From the NCBI GenBank assembly GCA_946481095.1, contig CAMLML010000033.1, positions 1-44,458 of the forward strand: a DNA stretch of 44,458 nucleotides. Direction: 5' to 3'. Origin of the DNA: an uncultured Cellvibrio sp. (lineage in GTDB: Bacteria; Pseudomonadota; Gammaproteobacteria; Pseudomonadales; Cellvibrionaceae). The translations under genes and the position numbers were made by a program. Below are positions 42,300-44,458 of the stretch, piece after piece; the first letter of the stretch is position 1, and every line of letters begins with the position of its first letter. The notes beneath the pieces are model-generated. The model saw only the letters and a list, made by a program, of their open reading frames with translations. It was not told the DNA's origin and did not search any database.

Positions 42300-42530
42300 T
42301 TATTGATTGCTGGAAAACAGTTTGGTGACACCCAGTGTGCTGGCAGCCTGGAATGACACGTTGGCTTGTTGTTGTGCGTAGACGGCGTTGGCAGCGGCCA
42401 TAGCAACAGAATTACCTACGGTTTGATACAAACTACCCATAGCCATGGCGGGCGCTTCAGCCAGAACTTTGGTATTGGTTGCGGTGATTGCATCGATTAC
42501 TGCGCCATTTACAACTGTTGGTTGTGACAT
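42300..42530 (-). CDS. rebB: RebB-family R-body protein, tandem copy 1 (first of block)
   Basis: 76 residues: VVNGAVIDAITATNTK, EAPAMAMGSLYQTVGNSVAM, AQQQANVSFQAASTLGVTKLFSSNQ. It is first in the tandem block, preceded by GGAG and a 260-base AT-rich gap that is the likely promoter. It differs from the others by several conservative changes (IGN to VGN, TY to SF), suggesting subunits with slightly different polymer contacts. Confidence 0.88.
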   Translation of the reverse strand: MSQPTVVNGAVIDAITATNTKVLAEAPAMAMGSLYQTVGNSVAMAAANAVYAQQQANVSFQAASTLGVTKLFSSNQ

Positions 42531-42790
42531 AAAATTACTCCAATTAAATTTAATGAATAACAGATCAGGATTTAAATCAGTTTTATCGTAATCTGTGTTT
42601 TAGCTTTGCCAAAATAATATTGATATTTTGGTTGCCCAAATCCATGTTTGCATCACTTATGCCAAGCTGGTATTAACTTAATTAACATATTGTTTTTAAT
42701 GAAAATTAAATTTAATTAATTTTTTATTTACAAAATGCTATGGGATACAAATGTCCTTTTGTGTTTTCGTATAGGACATTTTCATCCAAC
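42531..42790 (-). promoter_or_regulatory. Probable promoter region of the rebB block
   Basis: 260 AT-rich bases upstream of the first rebB. Two dyads are visible: CCAAAATA (42609-42616) with TATTTTGG (42624-42631), and AAATGTCCT (42749-42757) with AGGACATTT (42773-42781). The second may instead end the upstream 201-codon gene, but on the minus strand it lacks a T-run. The base of its right arm reads AATGTCCTAT on the minus strand, also present at 39708-39717 before the + strand small gene. Confidence 0.45.
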
Positions 42791-43393
42791 TCATGTGTGA
42801 TTAATCAATCGAATCATGTCGAATTGGTCGAATCCTTTAATAATGGTATTTTCATTTCCCTGATTGTTTATTAAAGAATAGTCTGCTTTTAAGAAAAAAT
42901 TGGCGAGTGCCGGATTTAACAGGGTTGCAGATATTTTTTGAGCGCCATGTCGCTTTGCAAATTGATTAACTTTGTTAAGCGTACGCATGATGCAGATTTC
43001 GTATTTTCTTTGAAAATGCTGAAACCAATCGTTTTTAAATGCGCCAATGGTTGGTTTGGCAGGCAATAATTGAAGGTATAAGAGTTCAAGGTTATGTTGG
43101 TACAAAGAAAATATTGCCTGAGAAAATGTTTTATTTTCAAATTTGAGGCGTTGTTGCATCAGGTAATAGTGATTTGGTATTACAGAACCGGGTTGTGGTT
43201 GATGCCAATATATCTCTATGTCTTTTGGTAGTTGCCAAAAGATAGCTGGAAAGTTCTGTCTTATCTCATCAGAATCCACCTTGATGTCACTGATTAACTC
43301 TATGCCAAAAAAACACTGCAAGAATTTTTTTGGCAATATTAATTCAGTATTGCCAATATCAGATGTTATGGGTGGTGTTGGATGAGTTGTCAT
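42791..43393 (-). CDS. Unrecognised protein of the R-body cluster, C-terminus acetyltransferase-like
   Basis: About 200 residues from the ATG at 43393; longer starts (43429, 43459) would overlap the preceding gene by 71-101 bases, this one by 35. No start has a clear ribosome site, so coupling to the upstream gene is likely. The middle is rich in aromatic residues (IFWQLPKDIEIYWHQPQPGS, HNLELLYLQLLPAKP). The end (VNQFAKRHGAQKISATLLNPALANFFLKADYSLI) resembles the last strand-helix-strand of a GNAT acetyltransferase, but no acetyl-CoA motif is visible. Function unknown. Confidence 0.55.
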   Translation of the reverse strand: MTTHPTPPITSDIGNTELILPKKFLQCFFGIELISDIKVDSDEIRQNFPAIFWQLPKDIEIYWHQPQPGSVIPNHYYLMQQRLKFENKTFSQAIFSLYQHNLELLYLQLLPAKPTIGAFKNDWFQHFQRKYEICIMRTLNKVNQFAKRHGAQKISATLLNPALANFFLKADYSLINNQGNENTIIKGFDQFDMIRLINHT

Positions 43394-43676
43394 CAGACGT
43401 TGAATTGTCAGGGAAAACAGCCTGTTCATTTGACTTAAGCATGGTTTCCTGTGCGGCATAGAGCTGATTGATGTTTTTCCATATCTGCTCCTGGGACGTG
43501 TAATCCTGCGGCATGGATTCTCCGGTAATTTCCATTGGAATATTCAAGGCAACGCCATGAAAATTTTCCATTTGGCAGGATGCCATGACTTCTTCCAATA
43601 TCTTTTTGGATAAATCCAAAAAAGCCTGGGAATTAGCCGCCATTGTTTCATTTGCGTCGTCGGTCATATTTTGCAC
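43359..43676 (-). CDS. Unrecognised acidic small protein of the R-body cluster
   Basis: 105 residues: TDDANETMAANSQAFLDLSKKILEEVMASCQ, then a Pro/Gly segment (GVALNIPMEITGESMPQDY), a helix (IWKNINQLYAAQETMLKSNEQAV) and a disordered Asp/Ser/Asn-rich tail. Acidic and probably mostly helical. AGGTG precedes the ATG at 43676. Its 3' end overlaps the start of the next gene. No family recognised. Confidence 0.6.
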   Translation of the reverse strand: MQNMTDDANETMAANSQAFLDLSKKILEEVMASCQMENFHGVALNIPMEITGESMPQDYTSQEQIWKNINQLYAAQETMLKSNEQAVFPDNSTSDDNSSNTTHNI

Positions 43677-43720
43677 CTGCTTAATCTGATTGTTTTGTTG
43701 CTAAAGTATTTTTCAACTAT

Positions 43721-44008
43721 TTAAGTTTGAAATTGTTTAAGTACTTTGGCAGCCGTTTCACCTACATTGGCCAGGTTGGTTACCGCAAAAGTTATATTTT
43801 TTTGTGCATTTTCAATAATTGTCTCGTAGACCACCAATTCAGGTTGAGCAACCCATTTTGCTGAAGCAACACCTATAACGGTTGTTTCTATAGTGCTGAT
43901 GTTTCGTAGTGTGTCTACAGCATCCTGCACTGCTTGTGCCATGGACTGCGCAATGCTGGCTTGTATGATATCGGCGGCACTTTGGCTGCTCTGATCACTC
44001 ATGATCAT
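43721..44008 (-). CDS. R-body-locus small protein with G-x-A-x-AKW motif (2)
   Basis: 95 residues: Ala/Gln-rich helix (SAADIIQASIAQSMAQAVQDAV), then TVIGVASAKWVAQPELVVYETII and a final helix (NITFAVTNLANVGETAAKVLKQF). Shares the G-x-A-x-AKW-x-A-x-P pattern with the gene at 40517-40840. Two ATGs (44008, 44002) are possible; the ribosome site is weak. Perhaps a structural or assembly protein; a distant relative of RebB cannot be excluded. Confidence 0.6.
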   Translation of the reverse strand: MIMSDQSSQSAADIIQASIAQSMAQAVQDAVDTLRNISTIETTVIGVASAKWVAQPELVVYETIIENAQKNITFAVTNLANVGETAAKVLKQFQT

Positions 44009-44023
44009 CTAGTCTCTTATGGG

Positions 44024-44392
44024 TTATGGCACTTTTATGTTCTGTTTTATATGAGCTTCCAAATATGTGACTAGCAATTCAAGTCGCTCATCCGATGTTT
44101 TTGCTTCAATAAAGATAATGTCACTGAGCTTTTCAATATAGTCCTGATTTTGTAAGAGTATTGAAAGCATATCCAGGAGGGTTGAATTTTCATTAATAGG
44201 TATGTTGCTGATTACCCCATCGGAAAAATTTTTTAATATTTGCTCTATAATATTTTCGTCGTCATTTTTATACCCCGACGCTGATTTTTTCAGTATCACT
44301 GATTGGTTAATATAATTCTCAAATTTTTGTAGATCTTGTTTTTGTGCTATTTGAGTTTTTTTTATCAGGTCTGATAATTCCAGTTTATTCAT
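44024..44392 (-). CDS. Unrecognised helical small protein at the start of the visible R-body cluster
   Basis: 122 residues (MNKLELSDLIKKTQIAQKQDLQKFENYINQ ... SDERLELLVTYLEAHIKQNIKVP), acidic and almost entirely helical by composition, with no signal peptide and no recognised family. It lies 15 bases upstream of the next gene, so they probably share a transcript. Upstream of it only 66 bases of AT-rich sequence remain before the window ends; further cluster genes, such as a sigma factor or regulator, may lie beyond. Confidence 0.6.
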   Translation of the reverse strand: MNKLELSDLIKKTQIAQKQDLQKFENYINQSVILKKSASGYKNDDENIIEQILKNFSDGVISNIPINENSTLLDMLSILLQNQDYIEKLSDIIFIEAKTSDERLELLVTYLEAHIKQNIKVP

Positions 44393-44458
44393 ATATCAAT
44401 CGGGCTAATCAAAATTTCAATTTGTTTAATATCATATTTTGTATATCAATCATTTCCT

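Noticed and set aside
40517..44392. Tandem rebB block as a CRISPR or other repeat array
   Set aside because: The periodicity (263-291 bases) comes from intact coding genes with their own ribosome sites, not from short repeats and spacers.

Overview
The window looks like chromosomal DNA of a plant-polysaccharide-degrading gammaproteobacterium, most likely Cellvibrio or a close relative. This is inferred from gene content (large TonB-dependent receptors, a complete-looking pectin and uronate locus, lipoprotein glycosidases) and moderate, AT-leaning base composition; no rRNA or tRNA gene is present to confirm it.

Layout. (1) 1-2600: an unknown membrane protein, a repeat-rich gap, and a divergent HxlR regulator / NmrA-like reductase pair. 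(2) 2605-5046: a large exported protein with two CxxCH haem motifs and Ig-like repeats. (3) 5324-12338: a TetR regulator followed by an efflux operon (membrane fusion lipoprotein, RND pump) that continues into a short-chain dehydrogenase and a FabF-like ketosynthase. Two matching 24-bp dyads, one before tetR and one before the pump, look like the TetR operators. (4) 12488-33712: a pectin/galacturonate utilisation region: CE8 pectinesterase, UxuB-type reductase, KDG kinase, UxaA, GH28 polygalacturonase, two TonB receptors, a DUF4861-GH105 fusion, KduI and KduD. A VOC protein and a three-subunit proton-translocating transhydrogenase (PntAA/PntAB/PntB) sit inside it. (5) 33899-37165: a siderophore-type TonB receptor divergent from a receiver/AraC-type regulator gene that carries a frameshift. 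(6) 37546-39470: a lipase-like alpha/beta hydrolase convergent with a small exported Cys-containing protein. (7) 39741-44392: a cluster of very small genes, nearly all on the minus strand, with four tandem RebB-family (R-body, 'killing trait') genes plus several unrecognised small proteins and an acetyltransferase. The cluster probably continues past the right edge.

How it works together. In the pectin region, surface lipoprotein enzymes (CE8, GH28, GH105) would de-esterify and cut pectin, and the TonB receptors would import oligogalacturonides. KduI/KduD (from unsaturated uronates) and UxaA/UxuB (from galacturonate or glucuronate) converge on 2-keto-3-deoxygluconate, which KdgK phosphorylates. 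Pnt could rebalance NADH and NADPH. No inner-membrane uronate transporter, no UxaC and no dedicated pectin regulator is present, so these must lie elsewhere. The most unusual part is the R-body locus at the right end, with two paralogous small-protein families and an embedded acetyltransferase.
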